Source: Bacteroidota bacterium (GTDB lineage Bacteria; Bacteroidota; Bacteroidia; UKL13-3). Taken from it: 14,161 nt of DNA. How positions within the stretch are numbered: the stretch's first letter is position 1; every line of letters begins with the position of its first letter. Both the position numbers and the translations under genes were made by a program. Below, one piece after another: positions 1 to 7,487 of the stretch. The notes beneath the pieces are model-generated. The model did no database searches and was not told the origin of the DNA. It saw only the letters and a program-made list of their open reading frames with translations. The stretch spans positions 1 to 14,161 of the forward strand of contig CANFSD010000024.1 in NCBI GenBank assembly GCA_947449515.1, given 5' to 3'.

Positions 1-686
1 AATTCTGCATTGAAAGCACTTTTAAGCATGCGGAGTGCAATAGGACTTTTCTCCATTATTTTTCTGCACCACTCAATGGTGGTATCTTCTAATATTTCTA
101 AAGGCACTACTTTGTTTACAAGGCCCATATCAAGCGCTTCTTGCGCGTTATATTGGTCGCATAAGAACCAAATTTCACGGGCTTTCTTTTGCCCAACAAC
201 ACGTGCCATATAAGAGGCCCCAAAGCCTCCATCAAAACTTCCAACTTTTGGGCCGGTTTGACCAAATTTAGCGTTTTCGGCAGCAATACTTAAATCACAA
301 ATTACATGCAATACATGTCCGCCACCAATAGCCCAACCAGCCACCATAGCAATTACTGGTTTTGGAATACGGCGAATTTGCATTTGTAAATCAAGCACGT
401 TTAAACGTGGTACACCATCGTCGCCCACATAGCCGCCATGACCGCGAACGCTTTGGTCGCCACCACTGCAAAAGGCATTTCCACCTTCCCCGGTAAGGAT
501 TACACAATATACATTTTCATCTTGGCGCGCTAGCTCCATGGCTTCACTCATTTCCTTTACGGTAAGGGGAGTAAAGGCATTGTGAACTTGTGGCCTATTG
601 ATGCTAATTTTTGCTATTCCATCATAAAATTGATAGAGAATTTCTTTGTATTCTTTAAGGTTTGTCCAGTTGTATTTTGATTGCAT
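1..686 (-). CDS. menB: 1,4-dihydroxy-2-naphthoyl-CoA synthase MenB (3' end cut by window edge)
   Basis: MenB closes the second ring of menaquinone in the cytoplasm, converting o-succinylbenzoyl-CoA to 1,4-dihydroxy-2-naphthoyl-CoA. The ATG lies at 686-684 and the frame stays open to the left edge, giving 228 codons. From memory of the E. coli protein, about 45 C-terminal residues are missing. Crotonase-fold landmarks are clear: the SGGDQSVRG loop at residues 74-82, the oxyanion-hole GGGH at 121-124, GQTGPKVGSFDGG at 142-154, and REIWFLC at 170-176. Q143, G145 and W173 align with the residues that bind bicarbonate in type I (E. coli-like) MenB, so a bicarbonate-dependent enzyme is inferred. 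It follows menD by 110 nt and has its own plausible promoter (708-738), so it may be transcribed separately from menD. The call is very secure; the C-terminus cannot be judged. Confidence 0.97.
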   Translation of the reverse strand, partial: MQSKYNWTNLKEYKEILYQFYDGIAKISINRPQVHNAFTPLTVKEMSEAMELARQDENVYCVILTGEGGNAFCSGGDQSVRGHGGYVGDDGVPRLNVLDLQMQIRRIPKPVIAMVAGWAIGGGHVLHVICDLSIAAENAKFGQTGPKVGSFDGGFGASYMARVVGQKKAREIWFLCDQYNAQEALDMGLVNKVVPLEILEDTTIEWCRKIMEKSPIALRMLKSAFNAE

Positions 687-697
687 AATGATAAATT

Positions 698-711
698 TTT
701 GCGATCGCAAA
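698..711. repeat. Perfect 14-bp palindrome at the menB promoter
   Basis: TTTGCGATCGCAAA equals its own reverse complement. It overlaps the last bases of the predicted menB -7 box (708-715) and covers the likely transcription start, ending 12 nt upstream of the ATG. The position suits a repressor operator, but no regulator is known; it may also be a genome-wide motif. Confidence 0.5.
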
Positions 712-738
712 GGTACAAGATGCCAGCAAAGAGCCAAA
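708..738 (-). promoter_or_regulatory. Putative Bacteroidetes-type promoter of menB
   Basis: On the minus strand, TTTG (738-735) is followed after 19 nt by TACCTTTG (715-708). This fits the known Bacteroidetes primary sigma factor consensus of TTTG or TTG near -33 and TAnnTTTG near -7. Transcription would begin about position 702, leaving a short leader of roughly 16 nt before the menB ATG at 686. No comparable full match was found in the other intergenic regions. Confidence 0.55.
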
Positions 739-763
739 TTTATAAGTTGAAATATGAAGGATA

Positions 764-782
764 TTTACCCAAATTAGGTAAA
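764..782. repeat. Short inverted repeat after menD
   Basis: TTTACC (764-769) and GGTAAA (777-782) form a 6-bp stem with a 7-nt loop, 14 nt past the menD stop codon. On the transcribed strand it is not followed by a run of T, so it is at best a weak terminator or RNA 3'-end stabiliser ahead of the menB promoter. Confidence 0.25.
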
Positions 783-796
783 GCAAATTCTTAGGC

Positions 797-2494
797 TTAA
801 CTAAGTTTCATTCCTTTAAAGGCTTTTATGGCCGCTAGGTTGCTTGTTTCTTCAAATACAAGTTCAACTATTATTGGGGCTGTTTGTGGCGTGTAGAGGT
901 TAGCTAAACAATTATTTAGCGATTCAAAGTCATTGCAGCTTTGGTAAACCAAGCCATATTGTTTTGCCAATATGGCAATGCTCAAATTGTTTTTGGTAGT
1001 GAAATAGGGAAGTTGTTCCGGATGTTGGCTTGGTCCATCAATCCAATTGAAGATATTACCACCTTGGTTATTGAGAATTATAATTTTGAGGTTAGTAGGT
1101 AAATCTTGTTGCCAAAATCCATTTTGGTCGTAAAAGAGTGATAAATCACCACACAATAATGTAACTGTTTTTCCTGGATTATTTCTGGCTGCGCCAATTG
1201 CCGTGCTTATGGTTCCGTCAATTCCACTTGTTCCTCTGTTACTAAAGGCATTAACATTATGCTGGTTGAACCCATTCCAACTAACCCATCTAATGCTTGA
1301 ACTATTTCCAATTTGTATTTGGCTATTTTCAGGAAGGTTCTGTAGAACTTTTCTTACAGCGCTTGGTTCGCACCAAATTTTAGTATGGTGAAATTGGGTA
1401 ATGGCTAAAGATACCTTTGCGTTTAATGTTGCCCAGGCCTCACAGTATGGTTTTGAACTTGGGTTATTAAAAATTCTGATAGCCCTAAAGGTGCTTAAAT
1501 AAGAAAGTAAATCAGCTTTTACAAAATGAGTTACGTGCTGGTAGGTGTCTATTAATTGTTCTTCTAATTGTATTCTGAAATGGTAGTTGGGTTTACAGTT
1601 TTTAAGCCAATTTTTCATAGCCTTAGACACAAACGGCCCACCAAAAGATAGAATCAAATCGGGTTCAAATTCTTGCATGAATTCTTTGTTGTGGAACTGC
1701 AAGATGGAATCAAAATAGGGAACGGTTGAAATGGCATGTTGGTTTGAAACTACATCTGCAAACAAAACCACATCTTCATTCTGACAAAAATACTGGAGGG
1801 TTTCTGCTAAGCTTTCTGATGGCGGCATTTGGCCAAGCAAGATCAATTTTTTTGAGCTTGCTTTCCAGGCATCTTTTAACTCGTCTATGTAAGGAAAATT
1901 GTTATTGGCACTTCTAATTTTTATTTCCTTATTGGCTCTCAAGGGAGGAATTTCAACTGCACTGTTTTTATTGTACAATGGCTCACGCAAAGGAACATTA
2001 ATGTGAACGGGGCCAAATCCTTGTTCCGACATGCTTTGGTCTAAGGCTTGAAATACGATTTGCTCGGTTAGGTAATAATCAATTTTGTCTTCCTCAAAAC
2101 ACAACAATTCATGGCTGCCTTTTACATGTTTACCAAATACATTGTTCTGCATAATCATCTGACCATCCTGTTGGTTTAACAAAGAAGGTGGTCTATCTGC
2201 GCTGAGTATCAATAGCGGAATTTTTTGGTAAAAGGCTTCGGCAATGGCTGGAAAAAAATTAAGGCATGCTGTACCAGAAGTGCTAATTAATACAACCGGT
2301 TTGAGACTTTGTTGGGCAATGCCCAATGCCATAAAACCAGCGCTTCTTTCGTCTATCACAGAATAACAAGTAAAGCTTTTATTTTCTGTAAAGGCATACA
2401 CCAAAGGAGCAGACCTACTACCCGGACAGATAACCACATTTTCTACGCCAAACTGCTGGCAAACCTGTGCAATGGTATAAACGAAATTTTGCAA
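797..2494 (-). CDS. menD: SEPHCHC synthase MenD (ThDP-dependent, menaquinone synthesis)
   Basis: MenD joins 2-oxoglutarate (after decarboxylation on thiamine diphosphate) to isochorismate, giving the SEPHCHC intermediate of menaquinone synthesis in the cytoplasm. The 565-residue length is normal. Visible marks are PGSRSAPL near residue 24, the DER motif with the likely catalytic glutamate E49 in the PYR domain, STSGTACLNF near 71-80, RGTSGIDG near 421-428, and the ThDP/Mg2+ motif starting GDLSLFYDQNG near 450 and ending in NNQGGNIF about 25-30 residues later. The start is TTG at 2494-2492. No ATG or GTG lies in frame between it and the upstream stop at 2551-2549, and the 23 residues before PGSR match the usual family length. 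The next in-frame Met is around residue 55, beyond essential motifs. It lies 76 nt after the DUF5686 gene and 110 nt before menB. The isochorismate synthase gene menF is not adjacent on the upstream side. Confidence 0.96.
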   Translation of the reverse strand: MQNFVYTIAQVCQQFGVENVVICPGSRSAPLVYAFTENKSFTCYSVIDERSAGFMALGIAQQSLKPVVLISTSGTACLNFFPAIAEAFYQKIPLLILSADRPPSLLNQQDGQMIMQNNVFGKHVKGSHELLCFEEDKIDYYLTEQIVFQALDQSMSEQGFGPVHINVPLREPLYNKNSAVEIPPLRANKEIKIRSANNNFPYIDELKDAWKASSKKLILLGQMPPSESLAETLQYFCQNEDVVLFADVVSNQHAISTVPYFDSILQFHNKEFMQEFEPDLILSFGGPFVSKAMKNWLKNCKPNYHFRIQLEEQLIDTYQHVTHFVKADLLSYLSTFRAIRIFNNPSSKPYCEAWATLNAKVSLAITQFHHTKIWCEPSAVRKVLQNLPENSQIQIGNSSSIRWVSWNGFNQHNVNAFSNRGTSGIDGTISTAIGAARNNPGKTVTLLCGDLSLFYDQNGFWQQDLPTNLKIIILNNQGGNIFNWIDGPSQHPEQLPYFTTKNNLSIAILAKQYGLVYQSCNDFESLNNCLANLYTPQTAPIIVELVFEETSNLAAIKAFKGMKLS

Positions 2495-2545
2495 AATTGT
2501 ATTAAATAATATTCTTTCAATGATACCTAATTTTTCTTTTTTAAC

Positions 2546-2578
2546 GCATTAAAATTTGCTTTATATGGCATTAAAATT
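2546..2578. repeat. Direct repeat of 11 bp, 22-bp period, upstream of menD
   Basis: GCATTAAAATT occurs at 2546-2556 and again at 2568-2578; the second copy overlaps the stop codon of the DUF5686 gene. The 22-bp spacing equals about two helical turns, so both copies would face the same side of the DNA, as for a tandem operator. Chance in AT-rich DNA remains possible. Confidence 0.35.
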
Positions 2579-5078
2579 GAACCCTAATGCCGATATTTAC
2601 GCCAAATAAGCGGGCATTGGGTAAACTATGGTAGTTTAATCGATGAACCAAGCCAAGTGTTCCAATCTTAAAAATGTTCTCAATACCATAGCCAAATTCT
2701 ACATAAGGTTCTTTGGAAAAAGTATGAATAGGGGAGGTTTGAACGCCATTTTGGTTGGTGCTACTGAGCATACTTTTATTTTCATTACTCATGCTGCCAT
2801 AAGCGGCTTTGAGTTGAAGGTAGTTTCTCAATTTTAGCGTATTGATAAACGGTATTTTATTGAAAATTGCGCCTTCAAAACGCTGGGTATAGGAGGTATG
2901 AATATAGGCATCACTTACAAATTCATAAAAATTCATAAGGCTATAATTATAAGTATTGGCCAATATGCTTTCATTGCCTCGCGCTACATCTAACAAGGGA
3001 TAGGGGAGTCTGCCAAAAATTTTACCTGTATAAATATACCAATCGGCTGTTCCTAAAACGGAGGTATTCATGTGGTGGCTGATAATTAAACTGAGCTTGT
3101 CGTAATTAAAATCACCACCCAAAAATCCAGCCAATCCTTTTTGGTAATTTAATATAAAAACGGGTCGCTTGGCTTGTTCAATGCTAAACCTGTCATGCCC
3201 TCTTGAAATCATCACTTCTTTATAGGCCCATCTTGCTTCAATGCCTACCTGACTGGTAGTAAAACTACTCTGCAAGACTGGACTTGCTCCAATAGATTCT
3301 CCTGGCTTAACATAGGCAAAAATAAAATCTCCAAGGGGTGTAAAGGTGTTTCTATCGTACATTAATTTTACGGTCCAATCATTGGCAAAGGTTTGGATCA
3401 ACCGAATATTATATTCTTCTGTTTGGTTGATTCTAACCTTAGGGCTAAAAAAATTGAGCACTTGAAAAACACTGCCGCTGAGTGCATAACTTATAGGTGA
3501 ATTGGTAATACCTAAAATGTCGTAATCCTTGCGGTAGCGAACCGTTGCAAGCGTCCAGCGCTTTGGATCAATGATATAATCTAAGCCAACACTGTATTTA
3601 AATTTTTGATCATTTAAGCCATAAGCGAGGTAAGTTTTAAAAACAAACTTTTTACTGAAATCGTAATTGGTTTTAAAGCCTAAACGTAATCTTGTACCTT
3701 CAACTTTATTATAGCCAACCAAATTAATATAAGGACCCCAATCTAATTTGCCTATGCGTTTATATCCTTCTAAAACAGTATGTGCAATATCAATATATGT
3801 TCTAATTACAGGTATGTTATTTACAGAATCTACCTTACTAACCATTTCCTTTTCTATAGAACTAAGGGGTTCGGTTCTTTTCTCTTCCCAATAAACACTA
3901 TCTGTATTACTTGCATTTTCATTGGTAATTACCGCGTAATCAAAAAAATCTTTTTCAAAAGAAATATTGGTTCGAACCGAACTATAAGCATTATAGAAAC
4001 CAGCTACCATGCCGCTGCCATTTTTTTGAAACCTGGCAAAATCAAAAATGATTCGACTTTTTGTGGTAATCCATGGCCCCTCTGCTGTTGGTGCCATTTC
4101 TTGTTGAATTTTTATCCTGTTTACAAAATTCACATTGGCTGCTTTGCCTATTTCTAGTACCACCCTTTTTAAGGCAAAACTGCTGTCGCTTATCCAAATA
4201 TATCCTTCAAAACCTAAGTCCTGTTTACGTCTTAAATTCAATTGAATTTTGAAGCACTTAATGCCTTCAATTTCCATTGAATCCAATAAGGTATAGATAT
4301 AATAATAATGCGCTTCATCAGCCAAAGGCGAAACAAAATCTTTGTTCAATAAGCGAATAAAATTATGGTTGAGGTTGTAATGGTGTAATTGTCCACCCAT
4401 TAAATCCATCAAATAAGAATTGGCCTCTATACCAATGCCAGAATATTTACTTCCTTCAATTACTTCTTTACCTCTACCAACAGATTTGGAATAGTAGTAC
4501 TTAGAAAATGTTTCACTCACAAAAACAGGAAGGATATGTTTTCCTTCTTCATTGCGCATTTGGTGAATGGTGTCAAACAATGATTTCAAGGGTTTAAAAA
4601 CAGTAGTGTTTTTCATCTCCTCCGAAATATTGCTCAATGAAATATCTACTTTACTGTAGGAATTGTATTGGTAGCTTTCAATTTGATCTTGGTTGTTGAT
4701 TGCTTTCCGTTTTCTGGCAGCATTCACTATTCTGAGTGCAGGGTTTATGCCAGGCCTGATTACGGCCTCTTGCATTTCATGTGTAATGGATTCTAATTCA
4801 ATTAAAAGCTGTTGGGTTTGACCATGCTTTATTTTGCATGCATACCTTTTATAACCCACATAGGTAACAACCAATGAATCTACTTGCTGCTTGCTAATAA
4901 TTTTAAAGTTACCCTCAAAATTAGAGGTTGTTCCTCCTTGAAAACCTTTGAATCCAATACTTACAAATGGCAGTGCTTCTTTGTTGTGCTTGTCTTGTAT
5001 TTTGCCCGATACAATGGTTTCTGTTTGGGCAAAAACAAAAACTGGAATTTGTAATATTATGAGAAGTAAATACCTCAC
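2571..5078 (-). CDS. DUF5686 / CarboxypepD_reg-like outer-membrane protein
   Basis: This is a large surface-envelope protein of unknown function, typical of Bacteroidota. With the start chosen here (GTG at 5078-5076) it has 835 residues. Residues 1-17 form a signal peptide: an arginine, a hydrophobic stretch LLLIILQIPVFVFA, then cleavage before Q18. A carboxypeptidase regulatory-like domain follows (about 21-97; SGKIQDKHNKEALPFVSI, EGNFKI, VVTYVGYKRY). The DUF5686 region begins about residue 110 (NPALRIVNAARKRKA, ESYQYNSYSKVDI) and ends in a long beta-strand-rich part with aromatic C-terminal residues (IRVQF), as in an outer-membrane barrel. Translation could begin upstream at a TTG (5102), but the GTG overlaps the preceding TGA stop as GTGA and starts the signal peptide cleanly. 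Coupling to the periplasmic cyclophilin upstream suggests, as inference, a shared role in envelope biogenesis. Confidence 0.85.
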   Translation of the reverse strand: MRYLLLIILQIPVFVFAQTETIVSGKIQDKHNKEALPFVSIGFKGFQGGTTSNFEGNFKIISKQQVDSLVVTYVGYKRYACKIKHGQTQQLLIELESITHEMQEAVIRPGINPALRIVNAARKRKAINNQDQIESYQYNSYSKVDISLSNISEEMKNTTVFKPLKSLFDTIHQMRNEEGKHILPVFVSETFSKYYYSKSVGRGKEVIEGSKYSGIGIEANSYLMDLMGGQLHHYNLNHNFIRLLNKDFVSPLADEAHYYYIYTLLDSMEIEGIKCFKIQLNLRRKQDLGFEGYIWISDSSFALKRVVLEIGKAANVNFVNRIKIQQEMAPTAEGPWITTKSRIIFDFARFQKNGSGMVAGFYNAYSSVRTNISFEKDFFDYAVITNENASNTDSVYWEEKRTEPLSSIEKEMVSKVDSVNNIPVIRTYIDIAHTVLEGYKRIGKLDWGPYINLVGYNKVEGTRLRLGFKTNYDFSKKFVFKTYLAYGLNDQKFKYSVGLDYIIDPKRWTLATVRYRKDYDILGITNSPISYALSGSVFQVLNFFSPKVRINQTEEYNIRLIQTFANDWTVKLMYDRNTFTPLGDFIFAYVKPGESIGASPVLQSSFTTSQVGIEARWAYKEVMISRGHDRFSIEQAKRPVFILNYQKGLAGFLGGDFNYDKLSLIISHHMNTSVLGTADWYIYTGKIFGRLPYPLLDVARGNESILANTYNYSLMNFYEFVSDAYIHTSYTQRFEGAIFNKIPFINTLKLRNYLQLKAAYGSMSNENKSMLSSTNQNGVQTSPIHTFSKEPYVEFGYGIENIFKIGTLGLVHRLNYHSLPNARLFGVNIGIRVQF
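3968..3981 (+). repeat. Copy 1 of the TGGTTCGAACCGAA motif
   Basis: TGGTTCGAACCGAA, with the 10-bp palindrome GGTTCGAACC at 3969-3978. It lies inside the DUF5686 gene, where the opposite strand reads Ser-Val-Arg-Thr using the codons TCG GTT CGA ACC. The same 14-mer recurs at 9187-9200 and, reversed, at 13431-13444. Confidence 0.6.
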
Positions 5079-5971
5079 TTGAGTAAGCGCATTTTCATCC
5101 AAACGTCTTCTACAGGCCTATCGCCAGGGCGTGTTTCGGCTGCTGCAATTTTATCCAAAACGTCGTAGCCACTTTCTAATTCTCCAAATACAGTATAGGA
5201 ACCATCTAGGTGAGGTGTTCCTCCAAAGTCAATATAAGTTTGAACTTGGTCCATATTAATGTTTTCTGCGTCTGGATATTTGGCTTTATACATGTTTTTT
5301 GCAATTACACTTATTTCTTCCATGTATTTGCGAATACGGTCTTGATCGCCCAAATTTTGCAAGGCACTTAAGGCGGCTTGCGTAGTATCTGCTTGGTAAA
5401 TAGAAGTAAGAATTTCTTGTTGCTGCATGAACCTTTTGTTATTGATAATTTGCTCCAATTCGGTAGTGGTATATTTCTTTCCTTGCACGATATAAAATTG
5501 GCAACCACTGCTCATTTGTGCCGGATTATTATCTCTGGCAGCGGCTAAAGCACCTTTTTTATGAAATAAATTCTTGTTGAACTCAGCAGGAATCTTGTAA
5601 CCAATATCACCACTTCCCAGTGGTGCATTCACGTCGGCATGCTTTGAAAGAGGGTCTCCACCTTGTATCATAAATGATTTTATTACGCGGTGAAATAATA
5701 AACTGTCATAAAATCCTTGTTCAACTAGTTTAATAAAATTGTCTCGGTGTAAAGGTGTTTCATCATACAAACGAACCACCATAGTGCCATAATTGGTTGT
5801 AATTTCAACTCGTTGGTTTTTTGCAACTGGACCAACATTTGTTTTTGTTACAACTGTTTGCCTGTGAATAGGCGTTTTTTTAGCAGTAACCTTACTGGTT
5901 TTTTTAGTTTGCGCATTTGCAAAAGTAAATACACTAAAAGTGAGTAGGAAAAGCAGACCTATTTTTTTCAT
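5075..5971 (-). CDS. Periplasmic cyclophilin-type peptidylprolyl isomerase
   Basis: This enzyme catalyses cis-trans isomerisation of prolyl bonds and is probably exported to the periplasm. Starting at the ATG at 5971 gives 298 residues beginning MKKIGLLFLL, a signal peptide with cleavage near ANA-Q (about residue 20). ATGs at 5980 and 5998 are also in frame but would put extra residues before the signal. A basic linker leads to the cyclophilin core: VEITTNYGTMVVRLYDETP (about 55-73), the active-site FHRVIKSFMIQGGD (about 93-106, with the catalytic-type Arg, Phe and Gln), SSGCQFYIVQG (about 154-164) and HLDGSYTVFGEL (about 254-265). Between the last two is a helical, Glu/Gln-rich insert of about 80 residues, which is known in Bacteroidota members of the family. 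The stop TGA overlaps the start of the next gene, so the two are likely translationally coupled. Confidence 0.92.
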   Translation of the reverse strand: MKKIGLLFLLTFSVFTFANAQTKKTSKVTAKKTPIHRQTVVTKTNVGPVAKNQRVEITTNYGTMVVRLYDETPLHRDNFIKLVEQGFYDSLLFHRVIKSFMIQGGDPLSKHADVNAPLGSGDIGYKIPAEFNKNLFHKKGALAAARDNNPAQMSSGCQFYIVQGKKYTTTELEQIINNKRFMQQQEILTSIYQADTTQAALSALQNLGDQDRIRKYMEEISVIAKNMYKAKYPDAENINMDQVQTYIDFGGTPHLDGSYTVFGELESGYDVLDKIAAAETRPGDRPVEDVWMKMRLLK

Positions 5972-6096
5972 CGCGCTCATAAATTTATAAGTTAACATAT
6001 CACCCCTTTAAATCAGGTGGTATGGCAATATAAAAATAATTGAAACAAGTCGCAAATGAGAAATAAGAAATCTGCGAAAATACCAGGGAAACAGGC

Positions 6097-7431
6097 CTAT
6101 TTCAATAAATGCCACAGCGTTTCCATATAGGCTGGGTCTTTTATTTTTTCTTCAGCGCCATCGGCAATAATTTGCTCTAATAAGGCATCATTTTTTTTGC
6201 CCTGATCCAAAGCATATTTGTATGGACTTAAACTAAAGGTAGTTAATTCATATTGAGATTTAAATTGATCTGGATACAGTTCGCTTAAATCGTGCTCAAT
6301 GTGTTTTTTATGTAGGAAGTGTTTGTCGCCAACTTTATCAGCCATTTCCGAATAATTTTGAATGGCCAACTCTGAAATGGCATCTGCATTTGGTTTACGC
6401 AATTTTTGGTATTCGTCAAATACTTTGTTCCAATCATTGCCGTATTTTTCTATGCATTCATCCATTACCACTACATCTTCAAAACTACAGTTCATTCCTT
6501 GGCCATAAAACGGCACCACGGCATGCGCTGCATCGCCCATCAATGCAAGCTTATCGGCTTTAACCCAAGGATAACACCTAACAGTTACCAAGCTAGCAGT
6601 TGGGTTATTAAAGAAGTCTTCTAATAGGGTTGGCATCATTGGAACTGCATCTGGAAATTCTTCCTTGAAGAAGGTTTCTACAGCTTCCTTTGTTTTTAAA
6701 TTATCAAAACTCTTTTCGCCTTCAAAAGGCACAAATAAAGTGCAGGTAAAATCACCTGCAGGATTTGGAAGCGCAATCATCATAAATGCGCCTCTTGGCC
6801 AAATATGTAAAGAATTTTTATCCATTTTAAAGGCACCCATATCTGCCGCAGGAATTTCCAATTCTTTGTACCCAACCTTTAAATAAAATTGGTTATAATC
6901 AAATCGGTCGCCCATTTGCATTCTGGCTCTGGTGGCCGCAAAGGCGCCATCGGTTCCAATAATTCTGTCGCTCACAAAAGATTTTCTAGTACCATCTTCC
7001 ATCTCAAAAATGGCAGTGCCTGCTTCTACATTTAAATCAACACATTTGGTATTAAAGTGTAACTGAATATTTTCAAATTCATCGGCCAATTCTAATAGGC
7101 GAATGTTCAATCTTCCACGCGAAACTGAATTGATAGCTTGTCCTTCTTTCCCGTAAGGTTGGTAAGCCAATTCACTGCTTTTTGAATGAATCATTCTTCC
7201 AAACATAGGAATGGCATCTGCTAAAATTTCTTGGTCTAAACCAACTTTTTCTAAGGCATGCAAGCCTCTGGTAGAAAGTGCTAAGTTGATTGATTTTCCG
7301 GCCGAAATTTTATTTTTACGCATATCGGGTCTGCGTTCAAATAAGTTAATTTCAAAACCTCTTTTAGCTAAATAAATGGCCATTAAAGTTCCACTTAATC
7401 CGCCACCAATAATATTTATTTTTTCAGCCAT
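6097..7431 (-). CDS. kmo: Kynurenine 3-monooxygenase (FAD, NADPH)
   Basis: This flavoprotein hydroxylates L-kynurenine to 3-hydroxykynurenine, using NADPH and O2. The 444 residues begin with an FAD-binding Rossmann motif, IIGGGLSGTLMA (7-18), followed by FERRPD (31-36). The KMO signature GKSINLALSTRGLHAL is at 45-60, IGTDGAFAATR at 158-168, and the second FAD motif GDAAHAVVPFYGQGMN at 299-314, followed by FEDVVVMDE. Eukaryotic KMO carries a C-terminal membrane anchor; no such hydrophobic helix is evident here, which agrees with a soluble bacterial form. The ATG is at 7431-7429 and the stop is TAG. The gene follows kynU by 56 nt with no recognisable promoter between them, so the pair is probably one transcript. 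Tryptophan dioxygenase, 3-hydroxyanthranilate dioxygenase and nadC are not in the window. Confidence 0.95.
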   Translation of the reverse strand: MAEKINIIGGGLSGTLMAIYLAKRGFEINLFERRPDMRKNKISAGKSINLALSTRGLHALEKVGLDQEILADAIPMFGRMIHSKSSELAYQPYGKEGQAINSVSRGRLNIRLLELADEFENIQLHFNTKCVDLNVEAGTAIFEMEDGTRKSFVSDRIIGTDGAFAATRARMQMGDRFDYNQFYLKVGYKELEIPAADMGAFKMDKNSLHIWPRGAFMMIALPNPAGDFTCTLFVPFEGEKSFDNLKTKEAVETFFKEEFPDAVPMMPTLLEDFFNNPTASLVTVRCYPWVKADKLALMGDAAHAVVPFYGQGMNCSFEDVVVMDECIEKYGNDWNKVFDEYQKLRKPNADAISELAIQNYSEMADKVGDKHFLHKKHIEHDLSELYPDQFKSQYELTTFSLSPYKYALDQGKKNDALLEQIIADGAEEKIKDPAYMETLWHLLK

Positions 7432-7487
7432 ATAGTTTTCAATTGTGCTCCTTAAAGGAACTATTTTTTTATTTTAGTAAGTTGCTA

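Noticed and set aside
103..111. MenB as a different crotonase (enoyl-CoA hydratase)
   Set aside because: The GQTGPKVGSFDGG and REIWFLC motifs and the neighbouring menD are specific for MenB.
701..708. GCGATCGC as a cyanobacterial HIP1 element
   Set aside because: The genes are clearly from Bacteroidota, and only one copy was noticed in the window, so a HIP1 interpretation has no support.
3780..4157. A 125-codon open frame on the plus strand opposite the DUF5686 gene
   Set aside because: It is rich in Cys, Ile and Phe in a pattern expected from reversed AT-rich coding sequence; no signal peptide or family resemblance.
5980..5998. Upstream ATGs (5998, 5980) as the start of the cyclophilin gene
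   Set aside because: They add polar residues before a clean MKKIGLLFLL signal peptide; the ATG at 5971 is preferred, though 5980 cannot be excluded.
7441..7475. TCCTTAAAGGA followed by a T-run between kmo and kynU as a terminator
   Set aside because: The T-run follows on the plus strand, while both genes are on the minus strand, and the repeat leaves almost no loop.
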